Source: Hymenobacter artigasi (GTDB taxonomy: Bacteria; Bacteroidota; Bacteroidia; Cytophagales; Hymenobacteraceae). Taken from it: a stretch of DNA of 64,000 nucleotides. Below are positions 50,588 to 60,232 of the stretch, in pieces. The notes below the pieces were generated by a model that worked only from the letters and a program-made list of their open reading frames with translations, was not told the origin of the DNA and searched no databases. A program made the translations under genes and the position numbers. The DNA lies in contig NZ_JAAVTK010000005.1 in assembly GCF_012275535.1 (NCBI RefSeq), positions 62,001-126,000 on the forward strand. Reading direction: 5' to 3'. Positions within the stretch are counted from its first letter, which is position 1, and every line of letters begins with the position of its first letter.

Positions 50588-51525
50588 GAAGCTGTTTAGA
50601 AAGTCGGCAAGGACAAACAGAAACGCAAAAGACTCCCACAATACAGGCGAAATTTGGGGAGCGACCCACCTCGTTTCACTTGCTTCATGGAAGTCCTGCC
50701 CAAAGATATTATCCGCACCTGGATTTTGCCCCACCTGACTCAGCCCCAAGGCGGACGCCCCAGCCGGGTGGAACCCGTCGAGTTGCTTGAAGCTCTGCTC
50801 TACAAGCTCAAAACCGGCTGCCAGTGGCGCTACCTGCCCGTTAAACAGTTCTTTACCGGGGCCGTCCTGACGTGGCAGGGCGTGTACGCCCGGTTCAACA
50901 AGTGGCGCAAAGATGGGTCGTGGCAAAAGGTGTGGCTCAACGTCTTGCGCCTCAACAAGCACTGGCTCGATTGTTCCAGCGTCCAACTCGACGGTAGCCA
51001 CACGCTGGCCAAAAATGGCGGGGCCGCCGTGGGCTACCAGGGGCGCAAAAAGGCTCGAACCACCACGGCCCTCTTCCTGGCTGATAACCAGGGCCAGCCC
51101 TTGGCCTGCGCCAGTCCGCAAGCGGGCAACCACGCCGACAGCTACGAACTTAATGCCTTGTTTGGCGAAATATGTGCCTCGCTCGAATCGGCGGGCATTC
51201 CCGTTGCGGGCTTGTTTCTCAACGCCGACAAAGCCTTTGATACCAACGCATTCCGTGCAGAATGCGCCAAGCGCGAGGTAGCGGCTAACATCCCCCGCAA
51301 CCGCCGCGCCGCCGACTGGCAGACCGACGACGACACCTTTTTTGACCCGGAACTTTACCGCCGCCGCGTGGTCGTCGAACACGCTAACGCCTGGCTCGAT
51401 GGCTTCAAAACATTGCTCGTGCGCTATGAAACCAGCGTCGGCAATTGGCTCGCCTGGCACGCGTTGGCCTTCGTCGTACTCTTTTTGCGAAGAATCAACT
51501 GCCGACTGACTTTCTAAACAGCTTC
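50588..51525 (+). mobile_element. IS5-family insertion sequence, 938 bp
   Basis: The ends are perfect 18-bp terminal inverted repeats (GAAGCTGTTTAGAAAGTC). A 3-bp target duplication AAT flanks it (50585-50587 and 51526-51528). It contains one intact transposase. The complete ends, matching duplication and open gene suggest recent insertion. Confidence 0.88.
50687..51517 (+). CDS. IS5-family transposase
   Basis: ATG 50687 (MEVLPKDIIRTWILPHL) gives 276 residues. The N-terminal IS5 domain is VEPVELLEALLYKLKTGCQWRYLP. The DDE domain shows VQLDGSHTLAKNGG (first Asp), GLFLNADKAFDTNAF (second Asp) and RRRVVVEHANAWLDGFKTL (Glu in the conserved YREK-like region). It is intact in one frame. A TTG at 50654 would lengthen it without homology support. 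Confidence 0.9.
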   Translation: MEVLPKDIIRTWILPHLTQPQGGRPSRVEPVELLEALLYKLKTGCQWRYLPVKQFFTGAVLTWQGVYARFNKWRKDGSWQKVWLNVLRLNKHWLDCSSVQLDGSHTLAKNGGAAVGYQGRKKARTTTALFLADNQGQPLACASPQAGNHADSYELNALFGEICASLESAGIPVAGLFLNADKAFDTNAFRAECAKREVAANIPRNRRAADWQTDDDTFFDPELYRRRVVVEHANAWLDGFKTLLVRYETSVGNWLAWHALAFVVLFLRRINCRLTF

Positions 51526-51558
51526 AATAGCACAAGCTGCACTATTGATATGGCAATA

Positions 51559-54500
51559 TTACCCCTCCTGATAATAGCCCGCAAAATCCACCACGTAAAT
51601 GTACCCGCGTTCCTGTGCGGTTGCCCCCCAGAACTTGGCAACAAAAGCAGGGCCATTTTTTAAAGCTTGTTCTAGTGTATACAGCTTTACTTCTGATACA
51701 GTCAAACCGGTCTTTCGCTGTCCATCGGATAACCATTTAGAAACATCATCGGCAAGTAAACTAATGGTTTGGTTGTCCCATTTCATCTGCCATCTACCGC
51801 TTTTTCCCTTAACCAACAGCAAGGGGTCGCCTACTTTTACACGGTTACGAATGGTATGAAAAGTGCCTTGCTCATCCTCCAATGCTCCCCAGCCAACAAA
51901 TACTTTCTCCAGTCCGGGCATAACTACTTTTCCCAGTGTCTGCACTTTGTTGGGCAATGTCCAGTCCCGCCCCGCCATTACCGCCGCCTCCCGTTCAAAG
52001 TTGATAACCACCAGCCGGTAGCGGGCGCGTGTGTAGGCTACGTACAGTAATCGACGCTCCTCTTGCGATACTTCAACTAGATTCTTAACCGGCTTGCCAG
52101 TACGCAAATCCAGCCCAAAATCTACTAGTGAGGCGGGCAACAGCACGGCATCGAACTCCAGCCCCTTCACTTTGTGCATGGTTGTGAGCACGACCTCGCG
52201 GCGCTCTTTCCCAGGCTCTACAGTTTTACGGTGGTTATCATATAGCTTGGTAAAATGACCGTCATCCTTGAGGGCTATATCCGCCACGAAATCCAGCAAA
52301 TCCTGATTGGTGGCCCCTTCTTGGCGCTCCGCCCAAAATTCTAGTAGCAGGCAATGTACCAACTGAATTAAATAAGTGTCCCATACGCTGCCAAACTGCT
52401 TCAGTACCTTTTGCTTCAGCACTTCAAATTCCTGGATGTAGTCAGGACTGAGCGCCGCCTGTGGGTCTTTTCTAAAGAAGTGTAGCAGGTGAAAAAACTC
52501 ACGCGACGCTACCGGGGAAGTGCTGGCACCTTGAATGCGTAGCGACACGCCTGCCGGCAGTACTACTTCCCGCAACCTGTTGAATGCCCGGAATACCTCA
52601 TCATTTGACCGCAGCATCACGGCCACTTGTTGATAGGGCTTGCCCGGCTCGTACTCCTCCGCCAGCAATTCCAGCAGCTTCTCCGGCCATTTTGCTTTGG
52701 TCAAGCTATAAGCCAGCGGCTCATAGTACGGGTTCTGATGACTTGGCTTTCTGAACGCCACCAACTTTGGGATTTCAAAGTTTTTTGATTTCGGATTTTC
52801 GGCCAGTAGTTCGTCAGCGGCAGCCAGAATAGCGGGATATGACCGATAATTCGTGCTGAGAAACAGGTAATCAGGTTTATAGAGTGCTTGGAACTGCTCG
52901 TAGTAAAAAAAAGGGTCTAGTGGGTCACCTTTCTTGTCTTTTTGAAAGCCATAAATACTCTGATTGGGGTCGCCAATAACGCATACCTTGGCTGTTTCTG
53001 GCGGCGAGATTTTAACGAGCAGTTCTAACCGCTCATTGGTAATATCTTGAAATTCATCAACGAATACGTAAGTAATTGGCCCAAGCTGCTGATGCGCCAG
53101 ATTAGGATTTCGGGCCATTGCTTCCGTAAATATTCTTACCCAATCTTCTACTTCAACATTATCTAATTGTTGGCCCATGCAACGCCTACACAACCCTTCA
53201 AACGTGTACACGTGGAGCCGTTTTATCAGTCTACCGTAGCCTAGCTTTTGAAACATGGTACCCAAACGCTCTTTCAGTTCTACGACCACCGCCCGATTGT
53301 AAGCCAGAATCAGAATTTCGTCGGGTTGCTTTTTGAACTCCTGAATCAGTCGGGCCACACGCAACGTGAGCGTGTGGGTTTTGCCGCTACCCGGCCCGGC
53401 AATTACCTGCAGGTTAGCGGTTAGGGGTGCGTCATAGACTTTGCGCTGCTCCTCGTTTAGCTTCGCTTCGGCTTCTGTTAGTGCCTCCTGTCGAAAGGCT
53501 TTAAGTATGTCATTGTTAGGTCCCAGGTGCTCACCCAGCAAGCCTATCAGGTCTGCACTGCCGTTGCAGGCGAAATACTGTTTGATAAATGCGTCCTGCG
53601 CATCTGCCTCGAGGTCGGCCAAGCATTCCAGCGCCAATAGGCGTAATTCCCGAAGCTTTGCTGCTTCCACGAATTGCTGATGGACACCGGCATCCGCCGA
53701 ATTCGGGGTTTGCGAGTCAGGAGCCGCAATACTGTGTAAATACAATTCAATTCCCATTGGCACGAAGCTGCCGCTGGTTTTTAAGTACCCCAGCGACCGC
53801 GCCAGAAACAGCAGTTGGTTGAGGTAGTCCATTCCGTCGTTTTCCAGGCCCAGCGCCACTACCATATCGACGTAGTTGAACTTGGAAGTATTGGCGTTGG
53901 CTACGGCGTAGCGTAGCAGTGCCAGCAGTTTCTCCCGCAGCCGGCCCAGCGGTTTTTGCCAGTCTTCGGCTTGGCGATTGCCGTTGTAAATGAGTTGGGT
54001 AAGGGTGCCCCGATGATTGCCCGTAGTGTGCATCTCCGATTGCAGCCGCACGTTGGGTAGCAGGCGCAGCAGTTTCAACGCAAATTTAGCCCGCCGCTCC
54101 TGCCAGTCTTTTGCCAGTAGCCGAACCAGGCCGGGGCCAGTTATCAACCTGTTTCCTCGTTGGCTGTATTCCTCCCAGTACACATTCAGCGGAGTAAAAT
54201 ACTCCCGGCCTGTTTCTTGAGTCAGTTCTTCTAGGTCTTGACTGGTGATTGTTCGCTGTTTGAAGCTTTCAATAGGTTTCAGCAACTGCTCGGCCAAAGA
54301 AAATAATGCTTCCACCAACGGTAGTTTCTTCGCAACCGTCCACGAATCCGGCCGCCAGGCCAGTAACTCATGTCTACGCCATGCACCTAATTCCAAATGT
54401 AGGTGCCGGTCAATGGATAAAACTTTGGCCTTTTGCGCCCGAAACAAAAACCGAAACAACTCGCTGTGACGCCGAAGGCCAGCCGCTTTTTTTAGGTCTT

Positions 54501-55500
54501 CCATCGGCACCGTCACCGCCGAGCCTTCGCTATACCCCGGCGAGGCTTTCAGGTTGACAATGAACTGGCTTAATTGCTCTTCTTCGGCTGCTCGTATTTT
54601 ATCACCTTCTAAGTCATCAAGTTTGTACTGCCGACGTAACCGAATTAGCTCTTTTTTCATCTCAGGGCTGAGAACTTGGGTCGATTTTTCAGCCAGCACA
54701 ATCGGCAAAAAAGCCGGTGTATAAAGCTTCAACTTAATCCGCCCCAACTGCTCTAGCCAGTGCAACGCTAACCGGAAGCGGACTCCCGCCGCGAGGTCGT
54801 TGGGCTTTTGCCCCAGGTCCAGCGGCAGGGTAAAGGGATGGGCCTCGTCGGGTTTCAGCTCCCGAAACTTTTGCAGGTATTGGTGAACTTGCGTTTGCGT
54901 TTCCTGGATGTGCCCCCAGGTCAGGACCGAGCTATGTTGCAAATCGCGCAACGCTGTAAACTCCCCGGTCGTCATCACGCAGAGGGTGCGGATTGGCTTT
55001 TCTTCCGAGAAGCCCGCCCGTTTGCGGGACTCCTCATTACGCCCTGCCCGGCCAATCTCCTGCAAAAAATCCTCGAACGTGGATGATGCCCCCAGGTGAT
55101 AAACGTAGTGGATGTTGCTGATGTCCATGCCCATACCAAACGCTTTGGTAGCGAATAGCACGGCAATAGGCTCGCCGTCGGCCGTTGGCTTGGACTTGTA
55201 AGCGTGGTATTTAGCCGACCGCTCGTCGCTGTCCAGCCCGGCGTGGAAATAGTCAACCTGCTCAGCCCACGAATAGCCTTCAGCCGTTGCCAGCGCCGCC
55301 AGTTGCTCGGCAGCTTCTTCGGCCCGCCGCTTACTGCGCACGAAAATTAAGACCCGGCTGTGGGTCGCATCAAATCCCTGCGTGCGCAAGTCTTCCAGCA
55401 CCACGGCCAGCTGCTGCGTGTCACTCTTCACCTGCTGAAACCCCATGCGTATGTGCGCCCGCACGGGGTTGTTCGCCAATTCGCCGATGTACTCTATCAT
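51559..55500 (-). CDS. RecQ C-terminal helicase lobe + UvrD-like helicase (partner of the next gene)
   Basis: This 1313-residue protein begins with the second RecA lobe of a RecQ helicase only: motif IV RVLIFVRSKRRAEE (49-62), V FATKAFGMGMDISNIHYVYHLG and VI FLQEIGRAGRNEES. Motifs I-III are in the upstream gene. From about residue 690 there is a complete SF1 UvrD/Rep motor: GPGSGKTHTLTLR, FVDEFQDITNERL, VCVIGDPNQSIYGFQ, LSTNYRSYP, TMHKVKGLEFDAVLLP and LLYVAYTRARYRLVV. The middle is helical and unrecognised. Its ATG overlaps the upstream stop (ATGA), implying coupled, near-equal synthesis. Likely a DNA-processing, possibly anti-phage, complex. Confidence 0.85.
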   Translation of the reverse strand: MIEYIGELANNPVRAHIRMGFQQVKSDTQQLAVVLEDLRTQGFDATHSRVLIFVRSKRRAEEAAEQLAALATAEGYSWAEQVDYFHAGLDSDERSAKYHAYKSKPTADGEPIAVLFATKAFGMGMDISNIHYVYHLGASSTFEDFLQEIGRAGRNEESRKRAGFSEEKPIRTLCVMTTGEFTALRDLQHSSVLTWGHIQETQTQVHQYLQKFRELKPDEAHPFTLPLDLGQKPNDLAAGVRFRLALHWLEQLGRIKLKLYTPAFLPIVLAEKSTQVLSPEMKKELIRLRRQYKLDDLEGDKIRAAEEEQLSQFIVNLKASPGYSEGSAVTVPMEDLKKAAGLRRHSELFRFLFRAQKAKVLSIDRHLHLELGAWRRHELLAWRPDSWTVAKKLPLVEALFSLAEQLLKPIESFKQRTITSQDLEELTQETGREYFTPLNVYWEEYSQRGNRLITGPGLVRLLAKDWQERRAKFALKLLRLLPNVRLQSEMHTTGNHRGTLTQLIYNGNRQAEDWQKPLGRLREKLLALLRYAVANANTSKFNYVDMVVALGLENDGMDYLNQLLFLARSLGYLKTSGSFVPMGIELYLHSIAAPDSQTPNSADAGVHQQFVEAAKLRELRLLALECLADLEADAQDAFIKQYFACNGSADLIGLLGEHLGPNNDILKAFRQEALTEAEAKLNEEQRKVYDAPLTANLQVIAGPGSGKTHTLTLRVARLIQEFKKQPDEILILAYNRAVVVELKERLGTMFQKLGYGRLIKRLHVYTFEGLCRRCMGQQLDNVEVEDWVRIFTEAMARNPNLAHQQLGPITYVFVDEFQDITNERLELLVKISPPETAKVCVIGDPNQSIYGFQKDKKGDPLDPFFYYEQFQALYKPDYLFLSTNYRSYPAILAAADELLAENPKSKNFEIPKLVAFRKPSHQNPYYEPLAYSLTKAKWPEKLLELLAEEYEPGKPYQQVAVMLRSNDEVFRAFNRLREVVLPAGVSLRIQGASTSPVASREFFHLLHFFRKDPQAALSPDYIQEFEVLKQKVLKQFGSVWDTYLIQLVHCLLLEFWAERQEGATNQDLLDFVADIALKDDGHFTKLYDNHRKTVEPGKERREVVLTTMHKVKGLEFDAVLLPASLVDFGLDLRTGKPVKNLVEVSQEERRLLYVAYTRARYRLVVINFEREAAVMAGRDWTLPNKVQTLGKVVMPGLEKVFVGWGALEDEQGTFHTIRNRVKVGDPLLLVKGKSGRWQMKWDNQTISLLADDVSKWLSDGQRKTGLTVSEVKLYTLEQALKNGPAFVAKFWGATAQERGYIYVVDFAGYYQEG

Positions 55501-58500
55501 GAGAATAGCTGATTGAAGCCCTCGTATATTTTTTCGGATACCGTAGCCGAAAACAGCAGCACCGGAAATGACCGTTTGGTGGTCGCCAGGTTCTCTTTAC
55601 GGTAGCGCTGCATTACTTGAGCCGAGTACAGATAGTCGGGCCGGAACTCGTGGCCCCACTGCGAAATACAGTGCGCCTCATCGTATATAGCGTATTCTAG
55701 GCCCCCGTCGTTGGCCATCCGCAGCTCAAAGGCCCGGATGAACGCGCCACTGCGAAACCGCTCAGGCGTGATAAACAGTAGCCGGATTTCGCCCCCTGCC
55801 AGCCGCCGGTAAATCTGCGGCAGCTCGTCCACATTGTCCTGATTGATGGCTTCCACGCTGCTATGAAACCCCAGCTCCCAGAGCTTTTGCACCTGGTCTT
55901 GCATCAGCGCTTTCAGCGGCGTCACCACTATCGACAGCCGGTTGGTGTAGGCGCTGCGGTACAGCGCCGGGGCCTGAAACAGCAACGACTTGCCGCCCCC
56001 GGTGGGCAACGACACCAGCACATCGGTTTTCGCCGCCAGAATTTTATCCAGGTAAGGGTGCTGGTAATCGTACCATTCGCCTTTGCCTAAGAAAATCTGC
56101 TGAAGCAGATTTTTCGCGGCATCCAAGTCCAGGATAAAATCCTGCGCCGGTTGAGGGCCGCCCAGCACCAGTTGGGCCGTCTTGGCCGCTTCTTTATAGT
56201 CCGGCTCGTTTTTCCAACTGGCTTCGTAGGTTCGCCGGCTCATCTGCCAGGCTTGTTCCAGGGCCGGAAAATCGGCCAGCCGGGGGTCAAGTAGCCACAG
56301 CTGGTTTTCAGCGTGATTGTCGGCTAATTGCGCCCGCAATTGTTGGACAACTGGTTGTTGCAGCTTGAGCAGAAAAAACAAGTCCTGCTCCAGTTGCGCT
56401 TGCCGGCCGGGGTCAGGGCTGGCCTCCTCGGCCGTTTCGTCCGCCTCGTCGGGCACTTCATCAACTGCTTCTGGTTGCGTTTCCAACTCCTCCGTGGGCT
56501 CGCCGCCCACGGCCAACTCGCTGGCGTTGGCCTGCGCCTGCCTGAACAAGTGGGAACCTTGCGCCAGATAAAAATTCTCCAATAGATTGAAGCTTTCTAG
56601 CACCACCCGCAACGGCCCCAGGTAGTTGGCTTCCAACAGGCTGGCCGCTTGCTGCATGGACGCAATCAACAGCCGGCGCGGACTGGAATGCTGGTGCAGG
56701 AGTTCCAGTTGCCGCCCTAGGGCGCTGGCTCGTTGCGGAATAAAGTACTGGTACTGGCCCCGGAAATAATTTTCCAGCGCCGGAATTTCTTCCGGGCGCT
56801 GCACGAGCAGCACGGTAGCTATTGGCTCCGCTTTAGCCGCTGGCTCCGCCGGGCTGGCTGCTGTTTGCTCGTCCCGGCTCAGATTGGTAAGCAGGTTGGC
56901 CTGCAATAGCCAGTAGTGGGCGCGGAAGTTGGTTTCCGGGTTACAGGTAGTTGCGCCTAGTTGCCGTTGGAGCTTGTAGGTACCCACCACCGCGCTGTGC
57001 ATTTGTGTGGGTTGCTTCGGCAGCTTCCGGTCGGCGCTCCTGAAGTATTTCACTTGTTCCCGTTGTTTCCAATGCGTCAGCAGCTTTTCCCACCCGAAAC
57101 TGCCCCAAATCCGGTACTCGTCCTGCCGGTGCTTTTCCAGCCACAGGTTATGAATGTCAGCCGGCACGGTAGCGCCCAACTCCTCTGCCTGCGTCCGGCT
57201 CAAACGCATAAAGCTCTGCCCGCCCGAAAACTTCATTGCGGCCACTTGGGTAGCCGGGCTAGCCCGCAGCTCATTCATCGACAGCGGCTGTTGGCGTAAT
57301 AATTCCTTGTTGCTTAACGTAATTAAATCCGGCTCTACTACAAAAAGCTCCGCCTGCACCTCCATCAGCAAGTCCACCTGCCCGCGCAGTTGTTGCGCTG
57401 TGAGGCAGACAAATTGCGGCTGCTGCCAGTCAGGCTCTGCCACCGCCTGGCACTCGCTAAAGTCCGCCAGCTGTTGCAGCCGGAACCGCAACGCCGGAGC
57501 CATCGTGGCGGGCACCGGGGCCAGTTGCGCCCGTTGGCAATAGCTGAAAAATTGCCGTGCCAACGCTTCCTCAACGGGGTGCCCGGCCAGCCGCGCCAGC
57601 ACATCAGCCCCAACCAATGGGTGATAATCAGGGGCGGTGCTGGCATTCGTCAGAAAAGTCAGGCCCGGTTCGGCATATAGCTCCCGCCAGAATTCGCGGG
57701 CCGCCACCACCACCTTCACCGGGGCCTGCGCCTGTGCCACGGCTGCCCGTAGTTCCTGTAGAATGGTCGACGGTTGCGGTTGGGGGCGTAGCCAGGTCAG
57801 CGCTTCCTGCCGCAACGCTTCTACTGTTAGCCACGAGGTGACGCTTTGTGCCCGTAAGCTTCCCAGCGTATCCTGTGCTCCCGGTGGCAGCAACTGCCGC
57901 AGTACTTCCCAATCGGTGGGTGCGGCCAGTTGCAACCGCAGAACCTGATTGGTAAATAGCTGCAAGCCCAAATCAGCATCGTATTCCGCCTCGTGCTTAG
58001 TCTTAAGCGCCAGAACCCGCCAATCGGGACTTAGGCCCATTTCCACTAGCAAGGTATCCCAGAGGAAGTCCGGCGGCAATGCCACATCATGCACGGCCAG
58101 TATCCCGGCATCAAAGTCCCGCACGTTATGCCCAGCTAGGAGGTACGCCGGCCCGCCGGCTACCCGTTCGCGCAATTCCTGCACCACGGCCGCTACTGCT
58201 TCCTCGCCTTTGCCGATGTGCCAGGCCCCAGGCCTGCCCCAGGCTATTTCATGAATGGTTTGCCGGTCGCTTTCTAAATCCAGACCTAACGCCGCAAATG
58301 CTGTTACTATCTGTTGGTTGAGCAGCGTGCGGGCCCGTTGCCGGATTGCCTGGCTGTTTTCGACTGTCAGCAGTCCGGTTATTCGGGCGAAGCCCTCATC
58401 ATCGAGTTGCGCCGCTATGTCGTCTTTTTCTTCAACCAGCAGGTACTCGAAGTAACTAATGGCTGCTTCCTGCGGGAAAATCACTCCCGATACGCGGTTC

Positions 58501-60101
58501 CAAACCTTCAACTGAACGTCGGGAACGGCCAATTCAAAAAGCGCTTTTTCTGAAAGTGCTACAGCCTGTGGAATAGTATTGGCAACGTACTGGCATTGCA
58601 AAAATTCTTGCTCGGTAATGATTGCCTCTAGCTGCTTTAGCCAACTCGTTACAACCTCAGTGTATAGCTCATGGTCACCCAGTGTTGCCTGAAGCTGCTT
58701 GAACAAGCTCGCTACTTGTTCCTCGTCCTGTTGCACATAAAGCATGCACAGCCCCACCAAGCCTACCTGCTGCGCCTGCGGCAGCCAGGCCGTTACAACA
58801 TCTGGCACCCCCGCCAACAAGTCGGCCAACCGGCCAGCTACAGAGGCATTAGTTTCCGAAGCCTTGATTGCCAACGGCGATAAAAACCGTAGCCATAGTT
58901 GCCAGCCGAGTTCCGGCGCGGTGCGCTTCAGCAACGCTTTAGCCTCTTCCTGTACCGTGTCCGGCATCAGTTTTTGCAGGCTGTACAGCGTTTGGATAAC
59001 TTGGTCAGCAGTGACTGTATCGGTTATTGGTGGCAGTCGATTTATTGCCTCCCACACAATAGTTGGGTGATTTTCAGCAGGCGCTGCCGCTAACAGTAGA
59101 AGCAACGATTCAACGCTGGCCACGTGTGGTAGCCAGGACTTTATAACCTCCGGTATTTTCGCCAACAAATCGGCGAGTCGTGCCGATTCTTGCGCAGTGT
59201 ACGCCACGCCATTAGTTGCAGCAGGCGATTGCAGCAGAAACCATAGTTTCCACCCATGTTCCGGCGCGGTGCGCTTTAGAAAGAAAGCAACCTCTTCAGG
59301 TATCGTGGCCGAGGCTGTTTTCCACAGGCGATGAAGCGTCTGCCCAGCTTGGTCAAGAGTATCTCCATTTGTTATTGGCTCCAAACGGCTTAGTGCCTCC
59401 CTCGCAACATACTGGTGGATTGGTGTATAGTCTGGTTTTAGTAACTGATACAGCGGTTCAATGTCAACCCTTGTAATAACGCTTCGCAAGAGCGCAATAT
59501 TCTTCCCGATTGGTTGAATCCAGCTAACTACCTCACGAGTTGGTTTGTCCTCAGCCTTTTCCAGGGATAAGACGAAGAGGACTCCATCCTTTAAGGCAAA
59601 AGGATACTTGCCAAACAAGGGCACCTTCACGTGTCGCCTTTCTCCAGAAATAAAACCGCGGATGAAACCATACACCTTGGGAGGCTCACCAACTACCTCC
59701 ACCACTTGCCCAAGCTGCCATTCGCTAGCTTCGGGTTGCTTCGGGCTACTTAACTGCTGCTTGCTTCGTGAATAAGACTCCTTCGGGTGTGAAGCAGGTA
59801 CTGCCACCGCCTTCGCTGCCTTGGCTTCACTGATAGCCGCTGGAACAGGAGTAACCGAATCGGTATTCGGTTGAGCTATCTGGCTCGTAACTATCAATTT
59901 TGAGGGTTCGTCTACCAGCTTTGCCTCTGTAAGTTCTTCTCCAACCTCCGGCTGCCCTAGCACACGGGCAAGCAATTCTACCAAATGGTCTGGCACTACC
60001 CGCATAAACTTCAGGTCGGCTTCGACCCCATGCTCGGTCAGTGCCTTCTCGAATTGCTCATGGCTGATGCCAAACTGCTTTAAAACCTGCGCTTTCTGCA
60101 T
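55497..60101 (-). CDS. Large protein: OB-like + helical repeats + DEDDh exonuclease + RecQ N-terminal lobe
   Basis: This 1534-residue protein has a helical N-terminus and a cold-shock/OB-like stretch at about 125-200 (QLGQVVEVVGEPPKVYGFIRG). Two diverged repeats follow at about 240-440 (KRTAPEHGWKLW / KRTAPELGWQLW, each with RLADLLA and WLP). A DEDDh exonuclease sits at about 600-715 (GLDLESDRQTIHEIAWG; LAGHNVRDFDAGIL; HEAEYDADLGLQLF). A long middle is unrecognised. From about 1350 comes the first RecQ lobe (SLPTGGGKSLLFQAPALY, IYDEAHCISQWGHEFRPDYL, LLFSATVSEK). The RecQ core is completed only by the next gene's product, so the two must assemble. Confidence 0.82.
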   Translation of the reverse strand: MQKAQVLKQFGISHEQFEKALTEHGVEADLKFMRVVPDHLVELLARVLGQPEVGEELTEAKLVDEPSKLIVTSQIAQPNTDSVTPVPAAISEAKAAKAVAVPASHPKESYSRSKQQLSSPKQPEASEWQLGQVVEVVGEPPKVYGFIRGFISGERRHVKVPLFGKYPFALKDGVLFVLSLEKAEDKPTREVVSWIQPIGKNIALLRSVITRVDIEPLYQLLKPDYTPIHQYVAREALSRLEPITNGDTLDQAGQTLHRLWKTASATIPEEVAFFLKRTAPEHGWKLWFLLQSPAATNGVAYTAQESARLADLLAKIPEVIKSWLPHVASVESLLLLLAAAPAENHPTIVWEAINRLPPITDTVTADQVIQTLYSLQKLMPDTVQEEAKALLKRTAPELGWQLWLRFLSPLAIKASETNASVAGRLADLLAGVPDVVTAWLPQAQQVGLVGLCMLYVQQDEEQVASLFKQLQATLGDHELYTEVVTSWLKQLEAIITEQEFLQCQYVANTIPQAVALSEKALFELAVPDVQLKVWNRVSGVIFPQEAAISYFEYLLVEEKDDIAAQLDDEGFARITGLLTVENSQAIRQRARTLLNQQIVTAFAALGLDLESDRQTIHEIAWGRPGAWHIGKGEEAVAAVVQELRERVAGGPAYLLAGHNVRDFDAGILAVHDVALPPDFLWDTLLVEMGLSPDWRVLALKTKHEAEYDADLGLQLFTNQVLRLQLAAPTDWEVLRQLLPPGAQDTLGSLRAQSVTSWLTVEALRQEALTWLRPQPQPSTILQELRAAVAQAQAPVKVVVAAREFWRELYAEPGLTFLTNASTAPDYHPLVGADVLARLAGHPVEEALARQFFSYCQRAQLAPVPATMAPALRFRLQQLADFSECQAVAEPDWQQPQFVCLTAQQLRGQVDLLMEVQAELFVVEPDLITLSNKELLRQQPLSMNELRASPATQVAAMKFSGGQSFMRLSRTQAEELGATVPADIHNLWLEKHRQDEYRIWGSFGWEKLLTHWKQREQVKYFRSADRKLPKQPTQMHSAVVGTYKLQRQLGATTCNPETNFRAHYWLLQANLLTNLSRDEQTAASPAEPAAKAEPIATVLLVQRPEEIPALENYFRGQYQYFIPQRASALGRQLELLHQHSSPRRLLIASMQQAASLLEANYLGPLRVVLESFNLLENFYLAQGSHLFRQAQANASELAVGGEPTEELETQPEAVDEVPDEADETAEEASPDPGRQAQLEQDLFFLLKLQQPVVQQLRAQLADNHAENQLWLLDPRLADFPALEQAWQMSRRTYEASWKNEPDYKEAAKTAQLVLGGPQPAQDFILDLDAAKNLLQQIFLGKGEWYDYQHPYLDKILAAKTDVLVSLPTGGGKSLLFQAPALYRSAYTNRLSIVVTPLKALMQDQVQKLWELGFHSSVEAINQDNVDELPQIYRRLAGGEIRLLFITPERFRSGAFIRAFELRMANDGGLEYAIYDEAHCISQWGHEFRPDYLYSAQVMQRYRKENLATTKRSFPVLLFSATVSEKIYEGFNQLFS

Positions 60102-60195
60102 TGACTGGCCTAATCAGCCACACCAAGGTGATTTGGCAGCCGTTATCGGGCAGCTAAAGTAAAGCCCGACGGCGAGTAGTTGCCCCAAACCAAAA

Positions 60196-60219
60196 CGAGC
60201 AGGCCAGATGGCCCGCTCG
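60196..60219 (-). terminator. Terminator after the lysis genes
   Basis: On the minus strand CGAGCGGGCC, loop ATCT, GGCCTGCTCG (one G-T pair) is followed by TTTTGGTTTGG. It lies 14 bp past the endolysin stop and separates the lysis cassette from the large helicase gene. Confidence 0.7.
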
Positions 60220-60232
60220 CTTCATTTCTATC

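Noticed and set aside
55490..55505. Programmed ribosomal frameshift joining the two RecQ halves
   Set aside because: The junction TCATGATAG has no slippery heptamer, and the downstream frame has a proper ATG; stop-start coupling is simpler.
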